Under the pieces are notes generated by a model, which worked only from the letters and a program-made list of their open reading frames with translations, made no database searches and was not told where the DNA came from. A stretch of DNA of 64,000 bases. It comes from Arcticibacterium sp964021845. Its GTDB lineage: Bacteria > Bacteroidota > Bacteroidia > Cytophagales > Spirosomataceae. Positions 19,914-30,066 of this stretch are shown in pieces. The translations under genes were made by a program, and so were the position numbers. The DNA lies in the NCBI RefSeq assembly GCF_964021845.1, contig NZ_CAXHZC010000004.1:124001-188000 (forward strand). The letters are read 5' to 3'. Within the stretch, counting starts at the first letter, position 1; each line of letters starts with the position of its first letter.

Positions 19914-20921
19914 TTAGAAATAACGCGGTGTAAGAATTTTGTTCTTACTATACCCAAATTCATAACGTAGCAAGCCTTCATGGGTAGGAGTACCAGTTAG
20001 TTTGTCTTTAAAGTTTTCGCTAGAGCTATTATTGTTCAACCTAGTCATGTTATAGTCATAAGAATATCCTAACCTTAACTGTGGAGTAAGTTGCAATTCG
20101 AATATTCCGACAAGTGCGTCCATAACGTCTTGACCAGAGAGGGTAGCTTGCGATTTTCTTGCAGAGAAACCAACAGCAATTTTATCTCTAAACCAAAAGT
20201 TGATATTGCCATCAATTCCTAAAGGAGCACCTTTAGTATACCTAAGCATGGTAGATGGTTTTATTTTTACGTTTCCTTTTCCTAACACAAAACCCATCAT
20301 CATGAAGTAATGCCTTCTTTGCTTACTTTCGTATGTCTCACCGTTTTGAACATAAGATGAGAGCTGGTTTTCTATAATCTTAGGTACCGAAACTCCTATG
20401 TAACCACGGTCTGTACTTAAGAATAAACCAAGACCAGCATTTGGAAACATTTTGTTGATATCGTTAGAGCCATCAAATACATTATCACCAGAGGTTACAT
20501 TGGCAACACTTGAGAGGTTATTGCTGACATAATCAAGGCCTAGTTGCACACCCAAGGCTAATGTGGTTTTTGTTCCCACTTTAAGGCGGTAGGCGTACGG
20601 GATATTAACTCCAGTGGTTCTGCTAACTCCGATAGCATCAGTATAGGCCATTAATCCTAATCCCATCTTTTCATTTTTGATAGGCATATCAAGGGTGAAA
20701 GAATAGGTAGTGGGCGAACCATTGACACCAATCCACTGATATCTTCCGAGAGCAGTTAGGCTTAACACATCTCTACTTCCTGCGTAGGAGGGATTGATGG
20801 CCAATGTGTTAAACATGTACTGTGAGTACATAACTTCCTGCTGGGCATTTGACTGTAGTGCTGATAAAATACCAACTAGCAGTAACGCCATCTTTCCAGT
20901 AAATAATTTTAAACCTCTCAT
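19914..20921 (-). CDS. PorP/SprF-family T9SS membrane protein
   Basis: The protein has 335 residues with a signal peptide ending SNAQ. The family motif QEVMYSQYMFNTLAINPSYAG is followed by LSLTALGRYQWIGVNGSPTTYSF-like sequence, and the rest is predicted beta-barrel ending YEFGYSKNKILTPRYF. It lies directly downstream of the giant type B sorting-domain gene and 54 bases upstream of the PorE-like gene on the same strand. A giant substrate followed by its own PorP/SprF is a recurrent arrangement in Bacteroidota. It is therefore probably the dedicated export or attachment partner of the giant protein. Confidence 0.9.
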   Translation of the reverse strand: MRGLKLFTGKMALLLVGILSALQSNAQQEVMYSQYMFNTLAINPSYAGSRDVLSLTALGRYQWIGVNGSPTTYSFTLDMPIKNEKMGLGLMAYTDAIGVSRTTGVNIPYAYRLKVGTKTTLALGVQLGLDYVSNNLSSVANVTSGDNVFDGSNDINKMFPNAGLGLFLSTDRGYIGVSVPKIIENQLSSYVQNGETYESKQRRHYFMMMGFVLGKGNVKIKPSTMLRYTKGAPLGIDGNINFWFRDKIAVGFSARKSQATLSGQDVMDALVGIFELQLTPQLRLGYSYDYNMTRLNNNSSSENFKDKLTGTPTHEGLLRYEFGYSKNKILTPRYF

Positions 20922-21006
20922 TTTTTATTATTCTATAGATTCAAGTTTTGAAATCAGTATGCTTCTGATTGTCAATGTTTTCTAATTTTTAAACTATTTG
21001 TTCAAA

Positions 21007-21021
21007 GTCTCTTTATGAGAC
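21007..21021 (-). other. Short hairpin after the giant gene
   Basis: GTCTC and GAGAC pair around a 5-base loop, about 22 bases past the giant gene's stop. There is no good T-run on the minus strand, so termination would be partial at best; it could let the PorP gene be read through at a lower level. Confidence 0.3.
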
Positions 21022-21042
21022 GTATGAAATTCAATTTGTCAC

Positions 21043-24000
21043 TTATTCTTTACTTCCTCCTGCTATGGTTAGGAAGTTGTAATAAGCCTTACCATCAAAC
21101 AATTCACTATTGCTACTCTCTGCACTAAAGAAGTATGTACCGTCTGGTAGTTTTGTTTCTTGCTTAGTTGGTCTAATACCTGTGTTTGCTGTACCATTCC
21201 AGCCGTCCGTTGCACCAGGGAAGAGTAACTTGTAGTTAGCTGTTTCAAAAACAAGCTCACCCCATCTGTTATAAACTCTTAGTGCTACTTCGTCCTCTTC
21301 TGTAATTCCAGTAATCACAAGGTTATCATTGACACCATCGTCATTTGGAGATATACCACCAGGAATAGAGAATGCTAAATTAGTAGGGTTATTACTTTGT
21401 CCTCCTTCAAGTACTAAGGCTGTAGGTACGTTATTATTTCCAGGATTACCATCATTATCAGTGTCTGGGTCAAGTCCTTCTGTAGACATGTCTGTTACTG
21501 TACCAGCACTATTATCTCCAGAACCATAAATAGTATTATTATAGGTAGCAGAGGTTGAACTGTTGTTTCTAACCTTAACCTTAAAGGTCAGTGTATCACT
21601 AGCTCCGGCAGCCAATGTACTGTTGCTGATATTTAAGAAAGTTAATTCTGTAACTCCATCAAAGGCAGGATTAAGTTCAAGTGTACTGTTTCCATTCAAT
21701 GTAGGGTTACCTACTGGAGTAAAGTCTGTACTGTCTCCAAAAACTGTTGATAGAGAATCAGTCAGTTGCACATTAAATAATTCCTCATCACCATAGTTTT
21801 TAACTACCACGGTGTATGTGATTTGATAGCTACCATCTACTATTGAAACCGTGTCGCTAATTGATTTTGAAATACCTAATGGTGTTACATTATTTGGTAA
21901 GTCAGGGAATACAATAGGAGTAGGGTCACTATTATTTGCAGGGGTACCATCTGCATCTGGGTCAGGATTATTTCCAACAGCTGATAAGTCATCTGTTGAA
22001 GTTCCGTTTTGGAAACCTATTGCCAATGCCATATTCTCATGATTCGTAGAGCTTGTTTGTGACAAGTCAAGACGAGCTAATAATGATAGACTCTTCGTGG
22101 TTTTAACCGGAAGTGTACTCAAGCTGTCTACTAACATGTTGATCAAGATGCCTTTACCCGTGAAGTCAGGATTGACTACAAAGCCTTCGGATACATCAAA
22201 TATGTTTACGCTGTCAATCATGACATCGCTGCCGAAGGTTTCAGCCAAGTTATCTTGAACTTGAACACCTGTGAAATCAAGTATACCGTAGTTTTTAACA
22301 TTGAATTTAAATACTACATCATAAATGTTTTCAGATACCTCTACTATACTGACCATCTCTTTAGATAATCCAATTATGTCGTCTGGTAGATTATTAAAGT
22401 TAAGTACAGTTGGATTGTCACCATCTGGTGATGGATTAGTTCCGTCGTTTGAAACATCAGAGATGATTTCATCGTCGCTGGCGTTTGCAGCCACAGTTAT
22501 ATTCTTACGGAATGGACCATTAAAGCTGTTAAGCGTAAGGTTCACAGTCCATCTTACGGTATCTACTTTGTTTGGAGCCAAGGTACTTGCACTAGTAAGC
22601 ATACAAGTGTTGGTTTCGCCATCATAGTTAACATCTAATGCAAGGCTACTATTAAGTCCTAGGCTCGGTGCGTTTTTCAATGTTACTACCGATGGTGATT
22701 GGAAATCACTTGCCAATGTATCACAAAGACTTATGTTAGTAAGATTTACATTACCACAGTTTGAAATAAGAGCTGTATAAGTAATGTCAAAAGAACCATC
22801 TTCTAGTTTAGTAGTATCAGAAACATATAGAGCTACACCTAGACATGGATCCTGCGTAGATTGTGTATTGTCAGGGTTTTTAAGGTCAAGCATTGTAGGT
22901 TCGCTGCCTGGTGCATCTGGATTATAACCTGTGTTAGATACATCTACCACGGTTTCTGTACCACCTCCATCAAGAGTTCCTGTGCCTTGTGCTATCGCCT
23001 GATTTATAAATTCTTCTACGTCATTTGCTAAAATATTGACTTTAAAGACTATGGTGTCTGTTACTCCTAAACCTAATGTACTGCTAGGCAGTGTAAGTTC
23101 TGGGTTTGCGTTTCCATCAAAGTTAGTATTGATAACTAAGCCACTTCCAGCATTCACTGTTGGGGTGCCTAATACTGCGTAAGAAGCAGGTGGGGCATAA
23201 GTTTTACTTAATGTATCACTTACCACTACGTTCTCTAATGGAATAGCACCATTGTTTTTAACTAAAGCTTGGTATGTTACATTCAATGAACCGTCAAGCT
23301 CACTTAGTGTATCTATGATGGCTAAAGCAAGTCCGATACTCGGTGTTTTGTATAGTCTAACCACTGTTGGGTCTCCACTAGGAGCCTCAATGATTAAGCC
23401 GTCATTTGACACATCAGTTACATCAACGTCAAGGTTGAAGATAGTTTTACCTGAACCAGTGGCAAGAGCATTGATGCTGTATGGACCTTCGGTACCGTTT
23501 GGTACTAAGTTAACCATCCATGTTACTGTATCAGTTAAGCCACCTTCAAGTGCACTTGTTATATCTAATAATTCAACATCTGAACTTCCATCGTAATTAG
23601 GATTAGGCACTAAGGCACTTCCAGCGTTTACAGTAGGCTGCTGAATTACTGTATAGGTAGCAGGGCTACCAAACATACTGTTCAAGTTAGTTTTAAGGCG
23701 AACCTTTGATAAGTCAACAACATTATCGCAGTTCTGAATAAGAGCAGTGAATAGTATGTTGTAAGTTCCATCGCTTTGTCTTAGGGTATCAGCGTTTAAT
23801 GCTGTTGCAATACATACTTGTTGGCAAGTAGCACATTCAATATCAAAGTGACTTGAATTGTTACTTAGAATTGGGTCGTTTTGGTCAAGACCATTAATGT
23901 TTGCAACATTTGATAAGATACCAGACTCTGTGATTTCAGCCGTATAAATGAATGTTCTAGAAGTTCCTGAAGGGATACTGTCAATAGTAGTAGTTAAATT

Positions 24001-27000
24001 ACCATTAGCTAGTGTTAATCCAGGTGTTGAACTCACAATGTCAATTCCTGCTGGAATTATATTTTCAATCTCTACTTTGGTAGCGGTGTTTGGCCCATTG
24101 TTAGTTACTGTAATAGTGTATGTTACTTCGTCTCCTAATGATATCGCAGACTCACTACCTACTATTAATATTCCTACTTCAGCATCTACAGTTTGAACAT
24201 CACAATCTTCTATGATGACTTTAATTTGAGAGGGGTTGCTGTAGCAGCCAAGTTCGGACCTTTCAAATACATAATAGTCTCCAGTTGGCATTGTTGAAAC
24301 ATTACCAAGCATAGGTGAGTCAGAAGTTATTCCAGTATGGAATTCGAAAGTTCCATTTACAGTACTTGGCGAACTTAATACATGGTCGTTTAAGTCTACC
24401 GTTGTAGCTGGACAAGTGTTATTAGCTAGGTCATTGACGGTTGGCCCGGTTACACCAGACATATTAGTTACTTCCATGATTTCTGAGCTCAATGAGCTAC
24501 ATCCATCAGCATTAATAAGTTTAACTGTATAGTTTCCAGGTGTTCCTACTTTTATTGATTTGGTAGATTTGCCATTGCTCCATAAGTATCCTGCTGCTGT
24601 TTCATTTGCTTCAAGAGTTACAGAGTCTCCTTCACAAATGATTGGTGACTTGTCTGTATCAATGGTAGGTATTGTATCAATACCATTAATATCAATAGTA
24701 ACTGATGAGGTGGCTGCGGTACAAGCTCCTTCTCCGTCTGGGTCATTTGTGGTTAATGTAAGTGTAACAGAACCATTACTAACATCTGAAGCACTATAGA
24801 AATACTCGGTAGTTGGGTTCATTGCATTTCCAAAAGTACCAGTTCCAGATGTAGTCCATGTGCTAGTTTGGGCTGAGCCTCCTATGCTACCTGTTAAGGT
24901 ATAAGAGTCGTCAGATAGACAAACCGTAGCATCTGTTCCTGCTGAAGCAGTTGCTGGATTGATTTGACAATCTACAGGTGACTCACAGGCTATAATACCT
25001 ACATCAATTTGTGCACCTGCACTATAACATCCATTGCCACCATTTTCAAATACATAGAAAGTACCACTTGTGGCAATTGCCGTAGCATTAGAAACTTCAG
25101 CAGAGTTTGGAGAGTTCTCCGTTCTGAATACAAAGCTTCCTCCTGATGTATTTATGGTGCTAGTGATAGCATCGTTAAGGTTTACAGTTTCTACCGGACA
25201 CACATTTGAAAGTGTAGTTACGGTAGGAGGGGTTATACTATTGTTGCTAACACCTACTGTTATTACGTTAGATTCTTCACTTTGACATGTGCTGCCTTTA
25301 CAGAAAGCAGAGTAACTTGTCATAGTAGTAGGAGAAACATTTATTACTGAACCAGTTTCGCCTGTGTTCCATACTACTGTTCCTACACAACCAGCAGCTT
25401 CTAAAGTAGTAGACGCTCCTAAACATATTTGAGTGTTTTCACACTTAAGCTGTGGAGGGAATGGGTTACCTACATTAATAGTGGCTGGAGCCGAAATTTC
25501 ACTTTCACAAGTTCCAATCCAACATGAAGCAGTATACACAGTAGTTACTGAAGGGCTTACTGTGATAGATTCGCCAGTAGAACCGTCGCTCCATAAAACA
25601 GTACCCTCACATCCTAAACCATTAAGTGTAATTGATTCGCCTGGGCAAATTCTTGATGCACTACAGCTGATTACAGGTGAAGTAGGAGTAGTGTTTAATA
25701 TTTCAATGATAATTGCATTGGAAGCATCAGAAAGACAGCTGCCTTCTTCGCAGTTGGCTGTGTATGTTGTTTCAAAAACTGGTGAGACTGTTATCTCGTT
25801 TCCTGTTTGACCATCTGACCATCTCACTATTCCATTACAGTTAGTTGCAGTAAGTGTAATACTAGAGCCAGAACAAACCACTGTACCACTTGAAGTGATA
25901 TTTGGAGAGTCAATGTCACCAATAGTGATGTTTAATGTATTTGAATTTCCACTTACACAGGTTCCCGTAGAACATGTAGCCGTGAAAGAAGTATTCGCTG
26001 AAATATTTACGGTTATAGATTCACCTGACTGACCATTTGACCAGTTCACGGTGCCATTACAGCCTGCTGCAGTTAATGTTATGTCTGTATTTTCACATAC
26101 TTGTGAAGAAGATGTTGCAATAACTGGGGCTTGACCAGTACCGACATTAATATCAATAGAAGCTTCTCCCGAGCAATTTCCTGAACCACAAGTTACGGTA
26201 TAAGTAGTGTTAGCCGTAGGGCTTACAGATATTGAGCCCGTAGTAGCTCCTGTGCTCCATAAAATAGCTGCAGAACAATTGGCAACTGTTAAAGTAGTGC
26301 TCTCTCCGGTACATATCTCTGAAGATGATGCTGAAACTGTTGGGTTAAGTCCCGTACCTACATTAACTGTTTCAAAGGCTGTTCCTGAGCAAGAGCTAGA
26401 ACCACAAGTGACAGAATAAGTAGTAGTGGCTGTAGGCGAAGCGGTGATGCTAGCAGTAGTAGCTCCTGTGCTCCATATTACATTGCCGGTACAGTTAGTG
26501 ACAGATAGAGTTACCTCATCACCAGAACAAATATTGTTTGAAGAAGCGGTAATAACAGGAGATTGTCCAGCTCCCACTTCTATAGTGACAGTTCCTGAGG
26601 CATTACTAGAACATGTACCCACGGTACATGAAGCTGAATAAGTACTGGTGGTGCTTGGAGTTACGTTAATGCTTGCTCCGGTCATACCGTTGCTCCAATT
26701 TACATTTCCATTACAGCCATTGGCAGTTAAGGTAACTAGTTCACCAGAACAAATGTTAGTATTGCTTGCTACCACTGTTGGCGTAGAAGGAGCACTTACT
26801 ACAATTGTTATTAAATTAGACTCTTGACTAACGCAGGTGTTTACTCTACATATGGCAGTATAGTTAGTGATAGAGCTAGGGCTTACTTCTACAGAAGCTC
26901 CCATAGAACCATCAGACCATTCTACAGTTCCGGTACATCCCGCAGCAGTTAAAGTAGTGCTTTGACCATTGCAAATAGCCATGTTGGTTGCGGAAATAAT

Positions 27001-29424
27001 AGGGGTAAGTGGATTACATGCTGGGGTAACAGTAATGTCCACAGTATCTTCATCATCTTCATCTATTCCAGAAGCAGGATTTGAATCTGGATCGCTTTGG
27101 TCGGCGGCTGTAATTTCGGCCCTGTTAGAAACAGTGCCACTTTCAGCAGTTACATTAGCTCTTATAGAGAATTGTAAGGTTTGCCCAACGCCGATTACAT
27201 CAAAATTGGCTTTAATTAAGTTATCATTTACAGAAATGCTACTAGCTCCAGAAGATGAGACATGAGCTAACCCTGCTGGTAAAACGTCTGTAACCTCTAC
27301 ATTAGTAGCGGCATCAGGACCGTTATTTGTTACCCTAATGCTATAACTTATTTCATCTCCTTGAGATGGACTGTTATTACTAACAAGCTTTTGAAGACTC
27401 AAGTCTGCAATAGGGTCGTCAGATATAACTCTAATAATTTCATCATCATCATCATCCTCGTTTGCGGTTAAGCCATTGCCAGGAGTAGAGTCTAAGTCTA
27501 CTTGGTCTGCACTCATGACTTCTGCTACGTTAATGATAGTTCCAGTACCTATAACTCTAGTAGCGTATCTTAAAAAGATAGTTTGGTTAACAGCAATGCT
27601 AGGTATAGATGCTGTCAAAGTTCCTGCAGCATTTGCTAAATCACTACTTGATACAAATTCAAGCCCCTCTGGTAGAATGTCTTGTACTGTAACGTTAGTA
27701 GCAGCATCAGGGCCACTGTTTGAAACTCTAATAGTATAATTTACAATATCATTTACAGATACTACTCTATTATCAGCTACTTTAATTAAGTCTAAGTCAA
27801 CGAATTGCTCACAAGATTTTTGAACAATCTCTGCCACAGCAGGATTACTGTAACATCCAGCTCCTGATTTTTCAAATAAATAATAATTTCCTTCGCCAAC
27901 GGCGTCTGTATTGGTCATGAGCGGTGAACTAGGCAATGGGCCTGAATGCCACTCAAATACACCACCAGGGGTGGTGATTCCATTAATTATAAGGTCATCA
28001 AGATTGATGGTTTCGCTACCGCATACTTCAATTACATTAAAGCATGATGGGTTTGAAGGTCTAGCATTCACCACTAATGCTACTGGTACTCTTGGGTTTA
28101 CACAAGAGGATGGAGCCGTAGCTAATTCTGCATAATACGTTGTGGTGGTGGTTGGGTAAATTAAATGTTGTTCTCCACTTTGTGTTGTGAAAATGGATGA
28201 GCCACCCGCTGAGCTATAATACCAATTTATATCGCTAGCGTTAGTTGTAGAAGCCACCAAAAAGGTAGAATCTCCTACACAGATATTGTCAAGAGCTACT
28301 TCAATGGTCGAGATTTCGCTACAGATTTCGTTAATATAGATACCTGCATCAACGTCATTGTTATTGCGAGCTTTATTTCCTAATGGGAATGAAGTGTCAA
28401 TGTTTACAATAGGACTTAACCCAGTGGCGTCAACGTCACTATCCGTATCGTCAGTACTTATGTCACTTGGGGAGTAAGCATAACTTCCTAGTGCATTAAA
28501 TTGAATTTGATAATCTCCTGTAAGTAGGCTGTCAAAAAGATAAAGACCATCCCCATTGGTATATGCACTATCTAAAACAGTTCCAATGTCATCCAAAAGA
28601 ACAACCTGAATATTGGCTATTGGACTTTCACCAAAATCTTGAACGCCATTTTTATTTTCATCTTGCCATACGTAATCTCCGATAGAGCCGTAAGGGCCTT
28701 CTTCTAGAATTACTGGGCAGCAGCCATTAGCTGGGCAAATTGTATTACTAGTTTCAAAAGTATAGGCACCTACACTGAAAATACTCAATGTACTATCCGG
28801 ATTTATGCTAGCACCTGCTGTGTTATTATCAACCTCTATACCATCCTTAAACCACCTAATTCCTACACCGCTATTAAAAGGTGCAGGAATACTAATTTCA
28901 TATGCTTCTCCTGGATACCACGTGAGAGGTATCGTAAAGCAGGCATTGCTCATGTCGTCTTCAAACAAGGAACTATTACCCGGACTAGAGTCAATGTCAT
29001 TTTGGTCGGCAGCTATAATTTCAGCCACACTGAAGTAAATACCTTGAGCTACAGTTTCGGCACTAATGTCTAGTTTAATAGAATCACCCGCTGCAAGGGA
29101 AGCAATAGTCCAATCTATAAGACCATTAGTTGCATTATAATTAGCTACGCCACCAGCTTCTGGAGTCAAATTTATATTAGCTAATGCCCCAAAAGGAGTT
29201 TGGTCGTGCACCGTAATCCCTGTGGCATTAGTAGCTCCTTCGTTTTTGACATAAATTGTATAATTGATGTTTTCCCCAAGCATGGGAGATGATTTGTCAA
29301 TAGTTTGCGTTAAAGCAATATCAATGTCTTGTCCAAATAGGCTTGAGGCAGAGAGGGTTAAGAATATGATCAAGGAGGTCATTAGTCTCAACGAACTACC
29401 TCTAAGTGATAGTGAAGTTATCAT
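21043..29424 (-). CDS. Giant repeat adhesin-like protein with T9SS type B (CHU_C) sorting domain
   Basis: A start at 29424 opens a convincing signal peptide (SLRLMTSLIIFLTLSASSLFGQ-type, cleavage after FGQ) and gives about 2,793 residues. The frame stays open to an ATG at 29712, adding 96 Ser/Lys/Asn-rich residues with no domain character. Order after the signal: DUF11 (DIALTQTIDKSSPMLGENIN); an SdrD-B-like domain (GDYVWQDENKNGVQDFGES); an Ig-like segment; two DUF11 domains (VRVSNSGPDAATNV-type); eight Cys-containing Ig-like repeats of 72-78 residues; PKD-like and DUF11 segments; five 155-168-residue repeats; and the sorting domain IPGGISPNDDGVNDNLVI to the end. It is predicted to be exported by T9SS and displayed on the surface. 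Its first downstream neighbour is a PorP/SprF gene. Role inferred: adhesion or matrix. Confidence 0.88.
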   Translation of the reverse strand: MITSLSLRGSSLRLMTSLIIFLTLSASSLFGQDIDIALTQTIDKSSPMLGENINYTIYVKNEGATNATGITVHDQTPFGALANINLTPEAGGVANYNATNGLIDWTIASLAAGDSIKLDISAETVAQGIYFSVAEIIAADQNDIDSSPGNSSLFEDDMSNACFTIPLTWYPGEAYEISIPAPFNSGVGIRWFKDGIEVDNNTAGASINPDSTLSIFSVGAYTFETSNTICPANGCCPVILEEGPYGSIGDYVWQDENKNGVQDFGESPIANIQVVLLDDIGTVLDSAYTNGDGLYLFDSLLTGDYQIQFNALGSYAYSPSDISTDDTDSDVDATGLSPIVNIDTSFPLGNKARNNNDVDAGIYINEICSEISTIEVALDNICVGDSTFLVASTTNASDINWYYSSAGGSSIFTTQSGEQHLIYPTTTTTYYAELATAPSSCVNPRVPVALVVNARPSNPSCFNVIEVCGSETINLDDLIINGITTPGGVFEWHSGPLPSSPLMTNTDAVGEGNYYLFEKSGAGCYSNPAVAEIVQKSCEQFVDLDLIKVADNRVVSVNDIVNYTIRVSNSGPDAATNVTVQDILPEGLEFVSSSDLANAAGTLTASIPSIAVNQTIFLRYATRVIGTGTIINVAEVMSADQVDLDSTPGNGLTANEDDDDDEIIRVISDDPIADLSLQKLVSNNSPSQGDEISYSIRVTNNGPDAATNVEVTDVLPAGLAHVSSSGASSISVNDNLIKANFDVIGVGQTLQFSIRANVTAESGTVSNRAEITAADQSDPDSNPASGIDEDDEDTVDITVTPACNPLTPIISATNMAICNGQSTTLTAAGCTGTVEWSDGSMGASVEVSPSSITNYTAICRVNTCVSQESNLITIVVSAPSTPTVVASNTNICSGELVTLTANGCNGNVNWSNGMTGASINVTPSTTSTYSASCTVGTCSSNASGTVTIEVGAGQSPVITASSNNICSGDEVTLSVTNCTGNVIWSTGATTASITASPTATTTYSVTCGSSSCSGTAFETVNVGTGLNPTVSASSSEICTGESTTLTVANCSAAILWSTGATTGSISVSPTANTTYTVTCGSGNCSGEASIDINVGTGQAPVIATSSSQVCENTDITLTAAGCNGTVNWSNGQSGESITVNISANTSFTATCSTGTCVSGNSNTLNITIGDIDSPNITSSGTVVCSGSSITLTATNCNGIVRWSDGQTGNEITVSPVFETTYTANCEEGSCLSDASNAIIIEILNTTPTSPVISCSASRICPGESITLNGLGCEGTVLWSDGSTGESITVSPSVTTVYTASCWIGTCESEISAPATINVGNPFPPQLKCENTQICLGASTTLEAAGCVGTVVWNTGETGSVINVSPTTMTSYSAFCKGSTCQSEESNVITVGVSNNSITPPTVTTLSNVCPVETVNLNDAITSTINTSGGSFVFRTENSPNSAEVSNATAIATSGTFYVFENGGNGCYSAGAQIDVGIIACESPVDCQINPATASAGTDATVCLSDDSYTLTGSIGGSAQTSTWTTSGTGTFGNAMNPTTEYFYSASDVSNGSVTLTLTTNDPDGEGACTAATSSVTIDINGIDTIPTIDTDKSPIICEGDSVTLEANETAAGYLWSNGKSTKSIKVGTPGNYTVKLINADGCSSLSSEIMEVTNMSGVTGPTVNDLANNTCPATTVDLNDHVLSSPSTVNGTFEFHTGITSDSPMLGNVSTMPTGDYYVFERSELGCYSNPSQIKVIIEDCDVQTVDAEVGILIVGSESAISLGDEVTYTITVTNNGPNTATKVEIENIIPAGIDIVSSTPGLTLANGNLTTTIDSIPSGTSRTFIYTAEITESGILSNVANINGLDQNDPILSNNSSHFDIECATCQQVCIATALNADTLRQSDGTYNILFTALIQNCDNVVDLSKVRLKTNLNSMFGSPATYTVIQQPTVNAGSALVPNPNYDGSSDVELLDITSALEGGLTDTVTWMVNLVPNGTEGPYSINALATGSGKTIFNLDVDVTDVSNDGLIIEAPSGDPTVVRLYKTPSIGLALAIIDTLSELDGSLNVTYQALVKNNGAIPLENVVVSDTLSKTYAPPASYAVLGTPTVNAGSGLVINTNFDGNANPELTLPSSTLGLGVTDTIVFKVNILANDVEEFINQAIAQGTGTLDGGGTETVVDVSNTGYNPDAPGSEPTMLDLKNPDNTQSTQDPCLGVALYVSDTTKLEDGSFDITYTALISNCGNVNLTNISLCDTLASDFQSPSVVTLKNAPSLGLNSSLALDVNYDGETNTCMLTSASTLAPNKVDTVRWTVNLTLNSFNGPFRKNITVAANASDDEIISDVSNDGTNPSPDGDNPTVLNFNNLPDDIIGLSKEMVSIVEVSENIYDVVFKFNVKNYGILDFTGVQVQDNLAETFGSDVMIDSVNIFDVSEGFVVNPDFTGKGILINMLVDSLSTLPVKTTKSLSLLARLDLSQTSSTNHENMALAIGFQNGTSTDDLSAVGNNPDPDADGTPANNSDPTPIVFPDLPNNVTPLGISKSISDTVSIVDGSYQITYTVVVKNYGDEELFNVQLTDSLSTVFGDSTDFTPVGNPTLNGNSTLELNPAFDGVTELTFLNISNSTLAAGASDTLTFKVKVRNNSSTSATYNNTIYGSGDNSAGTVTDMSTEGLDPDTDNDGNPGNNNVPTALVLEGGQSNNPTNLAFSIPGGISPNDDGVNDNLVITGITEEDEVALRVYNRWGELVFETANYKLLFPGATDGWNGTANTGIRPTKQETKLPDGTYFFSAESSNSELFDGKAYYNFLTIAGGSKE
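21410..23820 (-). repeat. Five in-gene repeats of about 155-168 residues
   Basis: Units share a DGSYxITYTxxxKNxG opening, a DTLSxxF segment, a VNPxFDG or NPNYDG segment, TDTxxxKVN, and a closing DVSNxGxxPD-PT motif. They are DUF11-related and sit just before the sorting domain. Boundaries are approximate. Confidence 0.7.
25230..27025 (-). repeat. Eight tandem Ig-like repeats of 72-78 residues
   Basis: Each unit carries the pattern ICxGxxxTLTAxxCxG, VxWSxGxTGxSIxVSP, TTYTAxCxxGxCxS, so four spaced cysteines per unit. Units are similar enough at DNA level for unequal recombination and copy-number change. Boundaries are approximate. Confidence 0.75.
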
Positions 29425-30066
29425 ATTATTTGAAATTTTGCACGAGTTGAAGTGATTGAAAGCAAGGTTCTTCGGATTTTCATGAGTAAGGATAGTTTTT
29501 TCGATGGCAGTAGTATTTTTTTGGCTTAAAGAAGCAGGATCTTTTAAACTCGTTGAACTATGAATAGGAGAAGACATATTTTCACCTTGAACAAGCGGAA
29601 ATCCAAGACCGAAAATAGCTTTACTATTTTTAACCTTGGAGGCTTTTGAATACATCGGAAAACTTCCGGTATCCTTTCTAGTTTTTAAAGTAAACATTGG
29701 TGTCATCTGCAATCAGATTTTGTTCAAGAAAAAAAATAAAAATTGATTTTAACCAATTTTTCAAACAGATCTTTCCCGAACGAGTAATAAAGGAACGAAA
29801 ATTATGCCACAAGAATGAACTGGTTAAACTATTCACAGAGGCCTCCTTCTGGATTTCTGTAATAGTCTCATTTTCAATAGATTCTATTGTGGTCCCTTCT
29901 TTTTGCTCAAATTGGTTGAAATCTCCTCTTTTAGCCATTTTTTTATAGGAATCGCTAGAAAGGAGTAGTACTAAAATTGTGCCAAAAGAAGATTCCATTC
30001 TGGTTTACAGATTGGTTTAGCTTCTAAATAAAAATAAGGGAGCCTTAAAATTAGGTGTTTTTTTTA
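29425..30066. other. Upstream region of the giant gene, no secure gene
   Basis: This 642-base stretch holds the 96-codon in-frame extension of the giant gene (29425-29712). It also holds a second minus-strand open frame of up to 106 codons (29678-29998) in another phase that overlaps it by 35 bases. The second frame has no start signal, domain or homology I recognise. Either frame could be a decayed coding region or leader. No TAnnTTTG box was found on the minus strand. Confidence 0.4.

Noticed and set aside
25230..27025. Non-coding tandem repeat or CRISPR-like array
   Set aside because: The periodicity is fully explained by repeated protein domains in an open frame.
29678..29998. 106-codon minus-strand frame upstream of the giant gene
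   Set aside because: Overlaps the extended giant frame, has no recognisable start signal or family; kept only as part of a region note.
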